64,000 nucleotides of DNA from Bacillota bacterium (GCA_023458755.1 JAEWYE010000058.1:62001-126000), one strand, 5' to 3'; shown: positions 35,213 through 43,817, counted from the first letter of the stretch. The notes: generated by a model not told the origin, from the sequence alone. Translations and numbers: made by a program.

Positions 35213-36880
35213 TTACGCTTTGCTCAGCGCGTTTTCTACGGCCTGCATAATGCCGTTACTGCTGTAGGTAGCACCGGAAACGGCATCAACATTTACGGAT
35301 TGGCTGCTGATAATCTCTTGGGATACCCCGGAGTAGGCTTGCTCAAAAAACGGACGGTCGTCACCATAGGAGTCAACATGGATTGCCGCAATTTTACCGC
35401 CCGATACCGTGACGGAGACGGTGGTAGTGGCTCCCCGAAAACCGGTGCCGGAACCTTGATAGGTACCGTCTTTGTATTTACCGGAAGTGGATGAAGCCAT
35501 TTTTGAGGAAGCTTCAGAAGCTGGAGAAGAAGTACTGGAAGCGGATGAGGACGAATTATCCGGGGCGTTGAAAATATCCACGGATTTTTTGTTTGATGCC
35601 ACAGAAGAAGTGCCGGATTGACTGCCGCTTGATTCCGAAGCTGCGGAGGAGACAGCTTGATCCACAGATGAAGAAACAGTATTCGAAATTTTCGCTTTGT
35701 TCAGTGCATCCTCGACTGCCTGCATGATGCCGTTGCTGCTGAAGGTAGCGCCGGAAACGGCGTCTACGTTAGCAGATTGGCTGTTCAGAATTTCTTGGGT
35801 TACGGTTGAATAAGCTTGGTTATAAAAAGGCCCGTCGTCATTGGTTGAGACAGTGGAAATTGCCGTGATTTTATCGTCTTTGATGGTAACGGAAACGGTT
35901 GTGGTGCCGTTCCGGAAACCGGTGCCGGAACCTTCATAGGTACCGTCCTTATATTGCTTATTTGCGGTTACAGATTGACCGGACTGACTGCTTATCGCCG
36001 CTGTGTTTATGCCGGTCGCGTTTACAGTCAAATTACCGGCGTAATAAAGACCGGTCATAACGGCAACCGTAGCCGTGCCTACGATTAAAGGACGCACATC
36101 TTCTTTTGCGACGGCAAACGAGACATTGCTGCGCGGACAGGCACTGACACATTTCATGCAGTTGATGCACTCACCGGTTTTTACAACATCCATTTTATAA
36201 AGTGGGATTCCCATTGCACAATTGTTTGTGCAAACTCTGCAATTGCCGCATTTGGCTGTCGGCTTTTTAATTTTTGCGATTCTGAGTTTAGAAGCAATGG
36301 CAAAAATCGCACCCATGGGGCATAAGTAACGGCAAAAAAAGCGTTCAATAAAGACAGAAGCGACGAGAACGGCTGCTAAAATAACAAATCCTGCGGTGAG
36401 GTTTGCAATCACATAGGAGAAATCAGGTGCCTTGCCGATGGTGACAAGCATTCCAAATGCGTCCCACGGGCTTGCGGTACTGAATATGCTTACGTTCAAA
36501 CTCCAGATTGCAGCAATTAAAACAAGAAGCACAACGTATTTGATGCCTTTCATCCATTTGTCTGCGTTTTCGTTGATTCGTACTTTTTTCTTCCGTTTGA
36601 ATACTTTGCTGAATGTAAGATAAATAAAATCGGTGAACGAGCCAAAACCACACATCCAGCCGCAGAAAAAGCGTCCGAACAGAATGGTAATCGGTATCGT
36701 GATCAGCACGGCTATTAATTGAGGGATGATGGCCGCACTGAATGTTTGTTGAAGAATCGCAAGATAAATTTGTTTTATACCATTTAGCGACTCAATGTAA
36801 AGCGTGGGTAATAAGATAAAAAGCAGGATTTGCAGTGCCAGCCGAATTCCCGACAAAATGGGTATCTCTTTATTTTTCAT
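35213..36880 (-). CDS. NapH-like 4Fe-4S membrane protein with two C-terminal FMN-binding domains
   Basis: The 555-residue protein has, in order, about five membrane helices with FFCGWMCGFGS and RFFCRYLCPMGA; two 4Fe-4S motifs near residues 215-250 (CGNCRVCTNNC and CINCMKCVSACP); a further helix; and two FMN_bind domains separated by a Ser/Ala-rich linker. Each FMN domain ends in DAVSGATFSSNGIMQ or DAVSGATYSSNGIMQ, whose Thr is the usual covalent FMN site. It probably carries electrons from cytoplasmic donors across the membrane to extracytoplasmic flavins. The ApbE gene 11 bp upstream supplies the flavinylation enzyme. The electron donor and acceptor are not visible. Confidence 0.9.
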   Translation of the reverse strand: MKNKEIPILSGIRLALQILLFILLPTLYIESLNGIKQIYLAILQQTFSAAIIPQLIAVLITIPITILFGRFFCGWMCGFGSFTDFIYLTFSKVFKRKKKVRINENADKWMKGIKYVVLLVLIAAIWSLNVSIFSTASPWDAFGMLVTIGKAPDFSYVIANLTAGFVILAAVLVASVFIERFFCRYLCPMGAIFAIASKLRIAKIKKPTAKCGNCRVCTNNCAMGIPLYKMDVVKTGECINCMKCVSACPRSNVSFAVAKEDVRPLIVGTATVAVMTGLYYAGNLTVNATGINTAAISSQSGQSVTANKQYKDGTYEGSGTGFRNGTTTVSVTIKDDKITAISTVSTNDDGPFYNQAYSTVTQEILNSQSANVDAVSGATFSSNGIMQAVEDALNKAKISNTVSSSVDQAVSSAASESSGSQSGTSSVASNKKSVDIFNAPDNSSSSASSTSSPASEASSKMASSTSGKYKDGTYQGSGTGFRGATTTVSVTVSGGKIAAIHVDSYGDDRPFFEQAYSGVSQEIISSQSVNVDAVSGATYSSNGIMQAVENALSKA

Positions 36881-36891
36881 AATAGTTATCC

Positions 36892-37809
36892 TTATAGTAA
36901 TACAAATTTGTTTTTTAATCCGCTTGTAGCAATTACCGATAAATCATCGGTTACAAAAATAGCGTCCGCTTTCATTTTGTTCAGCAGCGGCACACTTTTT
37001 TCAGGACCGAGAACAAAAAGTGCGGTGGTCAGTGCATCCGCATCCGTAGAATTGCTGCAGAGTGCGGTTACGCTTAACAAGGAGCTCTGCGCCGGTTTTC
37101 CGGTACGGGGGTCAAGAATGTGGTGATAGCGTACGCCGTCTTTGATGAAAAACTGTTCATTGCTGCCGGATGTGACAATCGTTTTGTTTGCGGCTGACAC
37201 AACGCCAAGATATACGCCTCTTGAGGCAAGCGGATTTTGAATTCCAATTTGCCAGGGCTTGCCGTCCGGACGTTTCCCGACGGTAATGATATTGCCGCCC
37301 AGATTAATCACCGCACTGTGAATCCGATTTTTTAACAGAATCCGCTTTGCTTCATCAGCGGCGAAACCCTTTGCGATTCCGCCCAAATCAATGGATTGCC
37401 CTTGCCTTTTTAGGGATACGCCCTGTGTTTTGTCATCCAAATTAATATCCTGATAATGAACGAAACGGAGAGCTTTTTGTATTTCTAAGTCAGAGGGGAT
37501 AAAATCCCCCTTTTTGTTAATGTCCCAAAGCTCAACCAACGGACGAATGGTGATGTCAAATGCGCCTTCCGACAAGCACCCAAATTCAACAGCTCTGCGA
37601 ATTAATTCAAACGTATCCGCGTGTACGGGCTGAAATCCGTTTCCCGCATTTTTACCTATTTTTGAAATATCACTTTCTGTCTTAAACGCGGACATTTGAT
37701 CGTCAATTTCATTGATTCGTTCTATAACTTCATCAAAAGCGTACTCGTCACTGCTGTTAAATATTTTAATGTTATTCATAGTTCCAAGTGCAAAAAACGT
37801 TCGGTCCAT
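36892..37809 (-). CDS. apbE: FAD:protein FMN transferase
   Basis: This enzyme attaches FMN covalently to Thr in S/T-G-A-T motifs of FMN_bind proteins, using FAD and Mg. Family features are FFALGTMNNI at the N-terminus, DLGGIAKGFAADEA, AVINLGGNIITVG, and TSGSNEQFFIKDG followed by HHILDPRTGKPA. No lipobox or signal peptide is visible, so the protein may act inside the cell or via a non-standard start. The ATG at 37809 gives 305 residues with AAAGG 11 bases upstream; an ATG at 37842 with GGGGTG is a close alternative. Its substrate is almost certainly the double FMN-domain protein encoded just downstream. Confidence 0.92.
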   Translation of the reverse strand: MDRTFFALGTMNNIKIFNSSDEYAFDEVIERINEIDDQMSAFKTESDISKIGKNAGNGFQPVHADTFELIRRAVEFGCLSEGAFDITIRPLVELWDINKKGDFIPSDLEIQKALRFVHYQDINLDDKTQGVSLKRQGQSIDLGGIAKGFAADEAKRILLKNRIHSAVINLGGNIITVGKRPDGKPWQIGIQNPLASRGVYLGVVSAANKTIVTSGSNEQFFIKDGVRYHHILDPRTGKPAQSSLLSVTALCSNSTDADALTTALFVLGPEKSVPLLNKMKADAIFVTDDLSVIATSGLKNKFVLL

Positions 37810-38036
37810 TTTTTTTGAACCTTTGACTTTTGTTAATAACATAAACGTATACACCCCGCAATATCTTCCGTTCGTCTGATGGTATCGTAACATGCCAATG
37901 TGAAACCAAAGTGAAAATTACTTGAATTGTTTGTTTTTCTAGATTTTTACAAGTCCTATCACTACACGCAAAGCGTGAAGGGTGCATGGATTTTCTCTTT
38001 TTGTGAAAACTAACGCTTGAGGTGAGCATTGAGCAT

Positions 38037-38741
38037 ATGGAGATATTGCATGTGTTTTTGGTTTCAGTAGGTTCGTTTATTGCTTTATTTTTATTAACAA
38101 AGCTAATGGGTGACCGGCAAATGTCACAGTTAAGCATGTTCGATTACATTAACGGCATTACAATCGGTTCCATTGCTGCCGAAATGGCAACATCACTCGA
38201 GGACGATTTCATGAAACCGTTGACCGCAATGGTGGTTTACTCGCTGCTTGTCATTATTTTGGCGATATGCAGCAACAAGTCGCTCAAATTCCGAAAAATC
38301 GTGGAGGGCGAACCTCTTCTTTTGTTTGATAACGGGAAGATTTATCGGGCAAATTTGAAAAAAGCCAAAATGGACGTAAATGAGTTTTTAACACAGTGCC
38401 GCATAGGCGGATACTTTGACTTAAACCATATTCAAACTGCCGTATTGGAATCCAATGGAAAGATCAGTTTTCTTCCAAAGGCGCAGCAGCGCCCAGCTAC
38501 TCCGGCAGACTTGAAGCTGGCACCGGATCAGGACAAACTGGTGACCAATGTTATTTTGGACGGAAATATTATGCAGGAAAATCTTCGCTCTACTGGTAAC
38601 GATGAAGTTTGGCTGAAAAAGCAGCTTGATGAACAGGGCGTTTCCAAGCTATCGGAGGTGTTCCTTGCTACGTGTGACTGCAAGAATCAGCTAAGTGTTT
38701 ATATCAAGATAAGCGAGAAGAAGCATACAAACTTTGATTAG
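38037..38741 (+). CDS. YetF-like DUF421 membrane protein
   Basis: The 234-residue protein has two to three N-terminal helices and a soluble C-terminal region of two alpha/beta repeats. LLTKLMGDRQMSQLSMFDYI and ITIGSIAAEMA are the DUF421 signatures, followed by VEGEPLLLFDNGKI and FDLNHIQTAVLESNGKISF. In Bacillus, YetF-type proteins localise with spore or membrane components, and their function is unclear. I chose the ATG at 38037 with GAGGTGAG upstream; a GTG at 38022 is inside that ribosome site. Confidence 0.88.
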   Translation: MEILHVFLVSVGSFIALFLLTKLMGDRQMSQLSMFDYINGITIGSIAAEMATSLEDDFMKPLTAMVVYSLLVIILAICSNKSLKFRKIVEGEPLLLFDNGKIYRANLKKAKMDVNEFLTQCRIGGYFDLNHIQTAVLESNGKISFLPKAQQRPATPADLKLAPDQDKLVTNVILDGNIMQENLRSTGNDEVWLKKQLDEQGVSKLSEVFLATCDCKNQLSVYIKISEKKHTNFD

Positions 38742-38832
38742 AGAATTTAAACAAAGCACTGTTTTTGGGTACGCAGCTTTCTCTCTGTGCATAGGATACT
38801 TTATGTAAAATTGCAGGAGAGGAGAAGCTGTA

Positions 38833-39324
38833 ATGCTGATTGAGGTTCCGTATGACCGTACCCGGGCGGTTGCGTATGCCAAAATGTGGGCGATGCGAAG
38901 AAATCCGAATTATATGAACTTTGATAAGTTAGGGGGCGACTGTACAAATTTTGCCTCCCAGTGTATTTTTGCGGGGAGTAGTGCGATGAATTACACGCCG
39001 GTGCTGGGGTGGTACTACAACAGCAGCCGTGACCGCACCGCTTCATGGAGCGGCGTAGAGTATTTGTCGAATTTTTTAATCTCTAATAAAGGAGTAGGAC
39101 CCTATGCGGCTGAAATCAACCGAGAGCGGCTTGAAATCGGTGATGTTATCCAGCTGGGCAGGAGTGAGGAAGATTTTTATCACACTCCTGTTGTCACCCG
39201 AATAGAGGAAGATGATATTTTTGTTTGTGCGCATTCCTATGATGCCTACATGCGGCCGTTAAGTACCTACACCTATGAAGTCATTCGTTTTTTGCATATT
39301 CAGGGAGTTAGAAAGACTCAATAG
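38833..39324 (+). CDS. Putative amidase-domain protein (Amidase_6-like)
   Basis: This 163-residue protein consists of one domain. YDRTRAVAYAKMWAMRRNP leads to GGDCTNFASQCIFAG, whose Cys is the expected nucleophile, and a late VCAHSYDAYMRPLSTY supplies the His. The fold is NlpC/P60-like, and related domains are found in sporulation or wall-lysis proteins. There is no signal peptide, which suggests an intracellular or forespore role. GGAGAGGAG lies before the ATG. Confidence 0.85.
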   Translation: MLIEVPYDRTRAVAYAKMWAMRRNPNYMNFDKLGGDCTNFASQCIFAGSSAMNYTPVLGWYYNSSRDRTASWSGVEYLSNFLISNKGVGPYAAEINRERLEIGDVIQLGRSEEDFYHTPVVTRIEEDDIFVCAHSYDAYMRPLSTYTYEVIRFLHIQGVRKTQ

Positions 39325-39416
39325 AGAAATGTAAAATTTTTCATCTCTTAAAATGGTGCTTTTTACACAAACTATTTGTAAAAGTATTTTGTTTTATAGA
39401 AAGGACGGTCATCAGT

Positions 39417-39614
39417 ATGCCGGAACCACTGATTCCACTAAATACGCCAATGGGCTTGCGTTCGCTTGAGGCACAGGAGACGGATGTTACATCCTATCTC
39501 GAATCTCTGCCGGAATATGTACGCATCGGTATTCGGGAGCGTGCAGATCAAATTCACTCAAAGGAAGACTTACATCGTATGGCGAGCGAACTGTTGAAAG
39601 ACGAAAAACTATGA
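39417..39614 (+). CDS. Small conserved protein, 65 residues (paralogue of the convergent gene)
   Basis: The product is soluble and acidic. Its C-terminal 40 residues (YLESLPEYVRIGIRERA, then IHSKEDLHRMASELL) align with the 58-residue protein encoded convergently about 95 bp away (YFDKLPDYLQDAISQRA, then VNSYESLCHYAEKL). A strong GAAAGGA ribosome site precedes the ATG. Short proteins with an LP-Y-I-RA pattern recur in clostridia as hypothetical proteins, but I know of no function. Confidence 0.7.
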   Translation: MPEPLIPLNTPMGLRSLEAQETDVTSYLESLPEYVRIGIRERADQIHSKEDLHRMASELLKDEKL

Positions 39615-39650
39615 ATGGCAACGGCGCAAAGGTTCTTCTTGATAATCCCT

Positions 39651-39690
39651 AAAAAATAAGGGCGAAGCCGATTGCTTCGCCCGTTTTTAT
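39651..39690. terminator. Bidirectional terminator between the two small convergent genes
   Basis: GGGCGAAGC at 39660-39668 pairs with GCTTCGCCC at 39674-39682. AAAAAATAA precedes it and GTTTTTAT follows it, so it can end both transcripts. Confidence 0.9.
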
Positions 39691-39708
39691 ACAAATTTGC
39701 TTTCCTTA

Positions 39709-39885
39709 TCAGTCGTCCTGACGGGTTAATTTTTCCGCGTAATGGCACAAACTCTCATAGGAATTTACGCCGTTTGCGCGCTGACTGATGGCATCCTGCA
39801 AATAGTCCGGCAGTTTGTCAAAATATTGTTTTGCTTCGCTGTCGTCTTCCATTAATCGGAATAAGTCAGGATATTTTTTCTGCAT
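39709..39885 (-). CDS. Small conserved protein, 58 residues (paralogue of the convergent gene)
   Basis: Reading the minus strand gives a 58-residue acidic protein beginning MQKKYPDLFRLMEDDSE, with YFDKLPDYLQDAISQRA in the middle. GAGGTGA lies 7 bases before the ATG, an excellent ribosome site, and a shared terminator follows. About 15 of 38 aligned positions match or are similar to the 65-residue neighbour, so the two look like divergent paralogues. Function unknown. Confidence 0.75.
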   Translation of the reverse strand: MQKKYPDLFRLMEDDSEAKQYFDKLPDYLQDAISQRANGVNSYESLCHYAEKLTRQDD

Positions 39886-39967
39886 AAAATCACCTCGGCA
39901 TTAGTGTCTGCTGTTTTTGAGAATTCATACAGAAAGAAATATGACGGATCCTAATAAAACATTCGGC

Positions 39968-39995
39968 TTGACAGTTTGGCGGTTTGCTGTATAAT
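39968..39995 (+). promoter_or_regulatory. Consensus sigma-A promoter of the lipoprotein gene
   Basis: TTGACA at 39968-39973 and TATAAT at 39990-39995, 16 bp apart, about 67 bp before the lipoprotein start. Confidence 0.8.
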
Positions 39996-40062
39996 GATGC
40001 CATCCAATGAGAATTCCTTCGATTGCTTGAATATAAAATTTACACGGAAAAGAGGAATGGTT

Positions 40063-40758
40063 ATGATCGGAAAAAAATCGATTGGCTTCCTACTTATTGC
40101 ATGTTCTTCCACTGCGCTTTTATTGGCAGGATGTTCGAATTTTAACAGCAATAATACAAGTGCTGCAAGCACGAGTCAGGTCTCCGCTGTTTCGAGCAGC
40201 CCGGAATCCGCCGCAGGTTCTTCTTCACAAATAGAAAGTGCCCAAAGTAACTCGGTCGCTGTTTTATCAGGCGATTCCCAGCAGAACGATTCCGCAAACA
40301 AACTCTTAACGAATATAAAATCGTTGGCTTTGCAGGGCAAAATTGTAAATTGTGAGTTTCCAGTCAAATCTGCCAATATTGCGGCTGTTCAGGAAAAGTG
40401 GGGGAAGGCAGATACCTCCGATTATGTGTCTGCTGCAAAAGGAACCTACGACACGTATTCCAAATATAGCGTGGCATTCGGATATAACAAGGGTGCTCAG
40501 ATTTTTGAAGTCCGGTCGTTCGACAAGGAATTAAGTAAAATTACCATGTCTCTTGTAAAAAGGGAGTACGGCAAACCCGGGTATGATTACAAATCCAAAA
40601 CGGAAGAAGTTCTCGGTTATAAAGTTACCGATAAATTTAAGGTTTTATTTGTATTTTCTTTAAAGAGCGGCAGTGACCCTGCATTGGACCATTATTCGGT
40701 GTTCTATCCGGACGGTACCATTAATTCTATGGCGGGCGACTCCGGTAGGGAGTGGTAA
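40063..40758 (+). CDS. YjgB-like lipoprotein (DUF4309)
   Basis: The 231-residue exported lipoprotein has a basic start and hydrophobic core and then the lipobox LLAGC near residue 23. A Ser/Ala/Asn-rich linker of about 50 residues leads to a C-terminal domain with VQEKWGKADTSDYV, AKGTYDTYSKYSVAFGYNKG and a terminal MAGDSGREW. This matches my memory of Bacillus YjgB/DUF4309 proteins, whose role is unknown. AGAGGA is 6 bases before the ATG at 40063; the ATG at 40057 abuts it and in-frame starts further upstream lack a site. It has its own promoter and terminator. Confidence 0.82.
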   Translation: MIGKKSIGFLLIACSSTALLLAGCSNFNSNNTSAASTSQVSAVSSSPESAAGSSSQIESAQSNSVAVLSGDSQQNDSANKLLTNIKSLALQGKIVNCEFPVKSANIAAVQEKWGKADTSDYVSAAKGTYDTYSKYSVAFGYNKGAQIFEVRSFDKELSKITMSLVKREYGKPGYDYKSKTEEVLGYKVTDKFKVLFVFSLKSGSDPALDHYSVFYPDGTINSMAGDSGREW

Positions 40759-40775
40759 ACTGCAAATACGATCGT

Positions 40776-40813
40776 AAAAGGCGTGGCCGTTTTCAAGCGG
40801 CCACGCCTTTTGT
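40776..40813 (+). terminator. Terminator after the lipoprotein gene
   Basis: AAAGGCGTGGCCG at 40777-40789 pairs perfectly with CGGCCACGCCTTT at 40798-40810, ending in a short T-run. Confidence 0.85.
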
Positions 40814-41067
40814 GCTGTAGTTTGAGCGCAAACAACCACCAGCTATGCTGGTGGAATTAAAAGCTTATAGCGAAAAAAGACCTAAGTATTGTCTTTTGGC
40901 CTATCTTCGTTTCCATTCATCATTTATGCATTTCGGGCATACAAACGTTCACTTGCTGAAATAGCAAAAGGAGACGAAGGTAGCAGTCATCAGGGCCCAC
41001 AGGATGACAATTCCTGATATTACTGGTATAAATTTTGTGCCGCATGGAAATAATGACGGGCTCTTAG
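40814..41067. mobile_element. Possible IS200/IS605-like end relic in a gene-free gap
   Basis: CCACCAGC at 40836-40843 and GCTGGTGG at 40847-40854 form a compact hairpin with a TAT loop, followed by AATTAAAAGCTTATAGCG. Such a hairpin near the end of the element is what I recall from clostridial IS200/IS605 ends. No transposase frame is present, so at most this is a decayed or non-autonomous copy. The gap continues to the terminator at 41068; nothing else is recognised in it. Confidence 0.35.
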
Positions 41068-41115
41068 AAAATGCGTCTTGATACGGCTGCTGAGCCAAAT
41101 CAAGACGCATTTTTT
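41068..41115. terminator. Strong bidirectional hairpin downstream of the oxygen-defence operon
   Basis: AAAATGCGTCTTGAT at 41068-41082 pairs with ATCAAGACGCATTTT at 41099-41113 around a 16-nt loop, with further T on the plus strand. It probably ends the minus-strand operon about 150 bp beyond its last gene. Confidence 0.8.
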
Positions 41116-41269
41116 GTGCATTCTTATTTTACTGAAGCTATTAGGAAAGAATATGGTCCCCACATTACTGTCACCTTTGTCACACTTGCTTTCGGAAAAC
41201 CTATCCGGCATCCAAAACTTCACTTCATCGGTTCCCTCTGCGGAAACTTATTTGCTTCTGTGCAACTGC

Positions 41270-41815
41270 TTAGAGGGCGGCCTTTATGATAGAATCGAGC
41301 TCTTCAGGCGTGACCGTTGGCTCAAATCTTGCTTGTACAGCACCATCACGACCAATCAGGAATTTTGTGAAGTTCCACTTGACCCCATTGCCTTCCAGAT
41401 TCTCAGGATAATGCTCTTTGACCACTTCTTGAATTTTTTTGCCCATTTCCTTATTTAACTCAAAACCTTTGAACGGAGCAGCTTCGGTAAGATATTTGAA
41501 AAGTGGATCTGCCATTTCTCCCCTCACATCGATTTTAGAAAAGAGGGGAAAGGTAACGCCGTAATTCAGACGGCAGAAAGAAGAAATATCGTCGTTGGAG
41601 CCGGGCTCCTGTGCGAGAAATTGGTTAGAAGGAAAACCAAGAATTACCAGACCTTTATCTTTGTATTCCTGATAAAGCTTTTCAAGCCCGTCGTATTGAG
41701 GGGTAAACCCGCATTTGCTGGCGGTGTTTACAATTAGCAGCAGTTTGCCTGTATAGTCGGAAAGAGCAACCTCCTGACCTTTGATATTTTTTACTTTAAA
41801 ATCGTAGACAGTCAT
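41270..41815 (-). CDS. Glutathione peroxidase-family thiol peroxidase
   Basis: This 181-residue thioredoxin-fold peroxidase reduces hydrogen peroxide or lipid peroxides, probably with thioredoxin as donor. NTASKCGFTPQY carries the peroxidatic Cys35, in place of selenocysteine. GFPSNQF holds the conserved Gln/Asn, Cys81 in SSFCRLNYG is the likely resolving Cys, and KWNFTKFLIGRDG the Trp/Asn. It is the last gene of a minus-strand operon of oxygen-defence genes, 27 bp after ferritin. Confidence 0.94.
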   Translation of the reverse strand: MTVYDFKVKNIKGQEVALSDYTGKLLLIVNTASKCGFTPQYDGLEKLYQEYKDKGLVILGFPSNQFLAQEPGSNDDISSFCRLNYGVTFPLFSKIDVRGEMADPLFKYLTEAAPFKGFELNKEMGKKIQEVVKEHYPENLEGNGVKWNFTKFLIGRDGAVQARFEPTVTPEELDSIIKAAL

Positions 41816-41842
41816 TATTCCACAATCCTTTCATTTAATTTT

Positions 41843-42355
41843 TTAAATAACCAGAGTCGCTGGGGCGTAAATTCTGGTTCCAAGTTCTGCATCTAACAGA
41901 TACAGTCCCTTTGTATCATTCCCAAACAAATCATATTTTTTTATGATATCTTCGGTGTTTTTTTCTTCCTCACCCTGCTCTTTCACAAACCAGTCAAGAA
42001 ACTGCATGGTGCGAAAATCCTTTTTTTCATAAGCTAGCGCATAAATATTGTTAATGGATGCGGTCACTTTCTTTTCATGTTCAAAAGCAGCATTTGCAGG
42101 TTCACGAAAGTCCTTAAAAACAAAGTTTGGGGCTTGCACATCCTGTAGCGTAACCTTTTCACTGTTGTTAAGCAGATATTTTATAAACAACATGGCATGA
42201 TCGCGTTCTTCCTGTGTTTGGACATAAAACCAGTTTCCAAAACCGTCTAAATTTTTATCTGTATAGTAGCTATAAATATCAAGATAAAAATAAGCGGAGT
42301 ACCATTCCATGTTGATTTGATTGTTTAACAGGGATACCAGTTCTTTATCAAGCAT
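41843..42355 (-). CDS. ftnA: Ferritin
   Basis: This 170-residue non-haem ferritin oxidises and stores iron in a 24-subunit shell. NNQINMEWYSAYFYLDIYSYY, QTQEERDHAMLFIKYLL and FVKEQGEEEKNTEDII provide the Glu/His residues of the ferroxidase centre. The start at 42355 has AGGAG upstream; a longer in-frame start would overlap the rubrerythrin gene and is rejected. Removing iron fits the superoxide reductase and rubrerythrin in the same operon. Confidence 0.95.
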   Translation of the reverse strand: MLDKELVSLLNNQINMEWYSAYFYLDIYSYYTDKNLDGFGNWFYVQTQEERDHAMLFIKYLLNNSEKVTLQDVQAPNFVFKDFREPANAAFEHEKKVTASINNIYALAYEKKDFRTMQFLDWFVKEQGEEEKNTEDIIKKYDLFGNDTKGLYLLDAELGTRIYAPATLVI

Positions 42356-42387
42356 TGTATATCGTCTCCTTCTTTCAATTTGAAAAG

Positions 42388-42942
42388 TTAAAATTTCCGG
42401 TACATTTCTTTTTTTGCACCGCAAACCGGGCAATTGTCCGGCGTACCGTCCAAAATTGTGTGCCCGCAGACCGGACAAATATAAACAGCCTTCAATTCCA
42501 TATCCTTGCCTGCGTTAGCGGCCAACTGCGCCTGTTTGAACAGCCGAGCATGTATTTTTTCGGCTTCCAGAGCAAAGTGGAAGGAACGTTTGGCTCCAGT
42601 TTCGTTCTGAAATTCGGCAGCATTCAGATAAACCGGATACATCTGCTCCACTTCATGCAGTTCGCCGCTAATGGCACCTTGCAGATTATCCACCGTTTTG
42701 TTCGAACCGAAAACGCCGCCGGAGGTTACCGTGAAATCTGTTGTAACACCACCGATTTCGCGGAAATGATTGGAAGCATGTACCTGTTCGGCATAAGAAA
42801 TCGCCTCAAATAGTTTCGCGATATTCGGAAAGCCTTCTTTTTTCGCTATTTCGCTCCAAATCAGGTACCTCATATGAGCCATGCTTTCGCCGCCATAAGC
42901 AGAGTGGAGAAAATCTGAAGTCATTGCATTTTTTACAGCCAT
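42388..42942 (-). CDS. rbr: Rubrerythrin
   Basis: The 184-residue diiron peroxidase has a four-helix ferritin-like domain (Glu at YGGESMAHMRY, EQVHASNHFREIGG and FALEAEKIHARLF) and a C-terminal rubredoxin domain (CPVCGHTI and CPVCGAKKEM). It reduces hydrogen peroxide with electrons from rubredoxin or ferredoxin systems. AGGAGG lies 7 bases before the ATG at 42942, which I use instead of a TTG two codons upstream. Confidence 0.95.
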   Translation of the reverse strand: MAVKNAMTSDFLHSAYGGESMAHMRYLIWSEIAKKEGFPNIAKLFEAISYAEQVHASNHFREIGGVTTDFTVTSGGVFGSNKTVDNLQGAISGELHEVEQMYPVYLNAAEFQNETGAKRSFHFALEAEKIHARLFKQAQLAANAGKDMELKAVYICPVCGHTILDGTPDNCPVCGAKKEMYRKF

Positions 42943-42965
42943 TTTCAAACCTCCTAAATTTTATA

Positions 42966-43817
42966 TTATATAAATTCTTTAATCAGGTTGTTCACAAAGG
43001 TTGGGTCGTTTTTTTGGTCAAGTAAAGGAACTCCACCCTTGAGAACAGCATTCTTTTGATGAAATGTAGGTTTCTGTTCCTGATAAAGAATACCAAGAGG
43101 GATTCTGTCGCCAAATTCCATTGACTTTTGAATAGCGGTTATCTTATCGGATGCATCGTACTCACTATCCAACTCATAAACACGCTTGTTATACCATGCA
43201 AATGTATTTATTTTATTAAAACTCACACATGGCTGAAGAATATCGACCAGCGCGTAACCTTTATATTCAATTGCCTGTTTCATAACGGAAATGAGATGCT
43301 CTTTATGCCCGGTGAAGGCCCTTGCGACAAATCCCGCGCCAGCCGAAATAGCCATGAGAACCGGATTAAATGGAATATTGATATTGCCGTCGGTCTGTAC
43401 CTCCGTGACAAGGCCTTCCATGGATGTCGGAGAAGCCTGACCTTTCGTGAGGCCGTAAATCTGATTGTCATGAACAAAATGCGTGATATCCACATTGCGG
43501 CGTATGTTATGAATAAAATGATTTCCGCCTTCACCGTAGGAATCCCCGTCCCCGGTATCCACAATCACGGTTAGGTTTTCATTGGCGATTTTTGCAGCTA
43601 CAGCAGCGGGAAGTGAACGACCGTGCAAACCGCAGAAGGCATTGGCACTAATATATTGCGGTGTCTTTGCCGCCTGACCGATGCCGGCCACCATCAGCAC
43701 TTCATAGGGGTCTTTGTCAAGTTCCTCAAGTGCTGTTTTTAGGCAATCCAAAATAGTCAGGTTGCCGCAGCCAGGACACCATGCTGTTTCATATGTACAG
43801 AATTTGCTTGTACTCAT
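42966..43817 (-). CDS. korB: 2-oxoacid:ferredoxin oxidoreductase, beta subunit
   Basis: The 283-residue subunit binds thiamine diphosphate and one 4Fe-4S cluster. WCPGCGNLTILDCL contributes cluster cysteines, and GDGDSYGEGGNHFIHNIRRN is the TPP/Mg motif. With the alpha subunit it oxidises a 2-oxoacid such as 2-oxoglutarate or pyruvate with CoA and reduces ferredoxin. The substrate cannot be fixed from sequence. It overlaps korA by 4 bp (ATGA). Placing this oxygen-sensitive enzyme among oxygen-defence genes suggests that it supplies reduced ferredoxin for them (inference). Confidence 0.92.
   Translation of the reverse strand: MSTSKFCTYETAWCPGCGNLTILDCLKTALEELDKDPYEVLMVAGIGQAAKTPQYISANAFCGLHGRSLPAAVAAKIANENLTVIVDTGDGDSYGEGGNHFIHNIRRNVDITHFVHDNQIYGLTKGQASPTSMEGLVTEVQTDGNINIPFNPVLMAISAGAGFVARAFTGHKEHLISVMKQAIEYKGYALVDILQPCVSFNKINTFAWYNKRVYELDSEYDASDKITAIQKSMEFGDRIPLGILYQEQKPTFHQKNAVLKGGVPLLDQKNDPTFVNNLIKEFI

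Noticed and set aside
41270..41815. Selenocysteine in the glutathione peroxidase
   Set aside because: The active-site codon encodes Cys in SKCGFTPQ, so no recoding is required.
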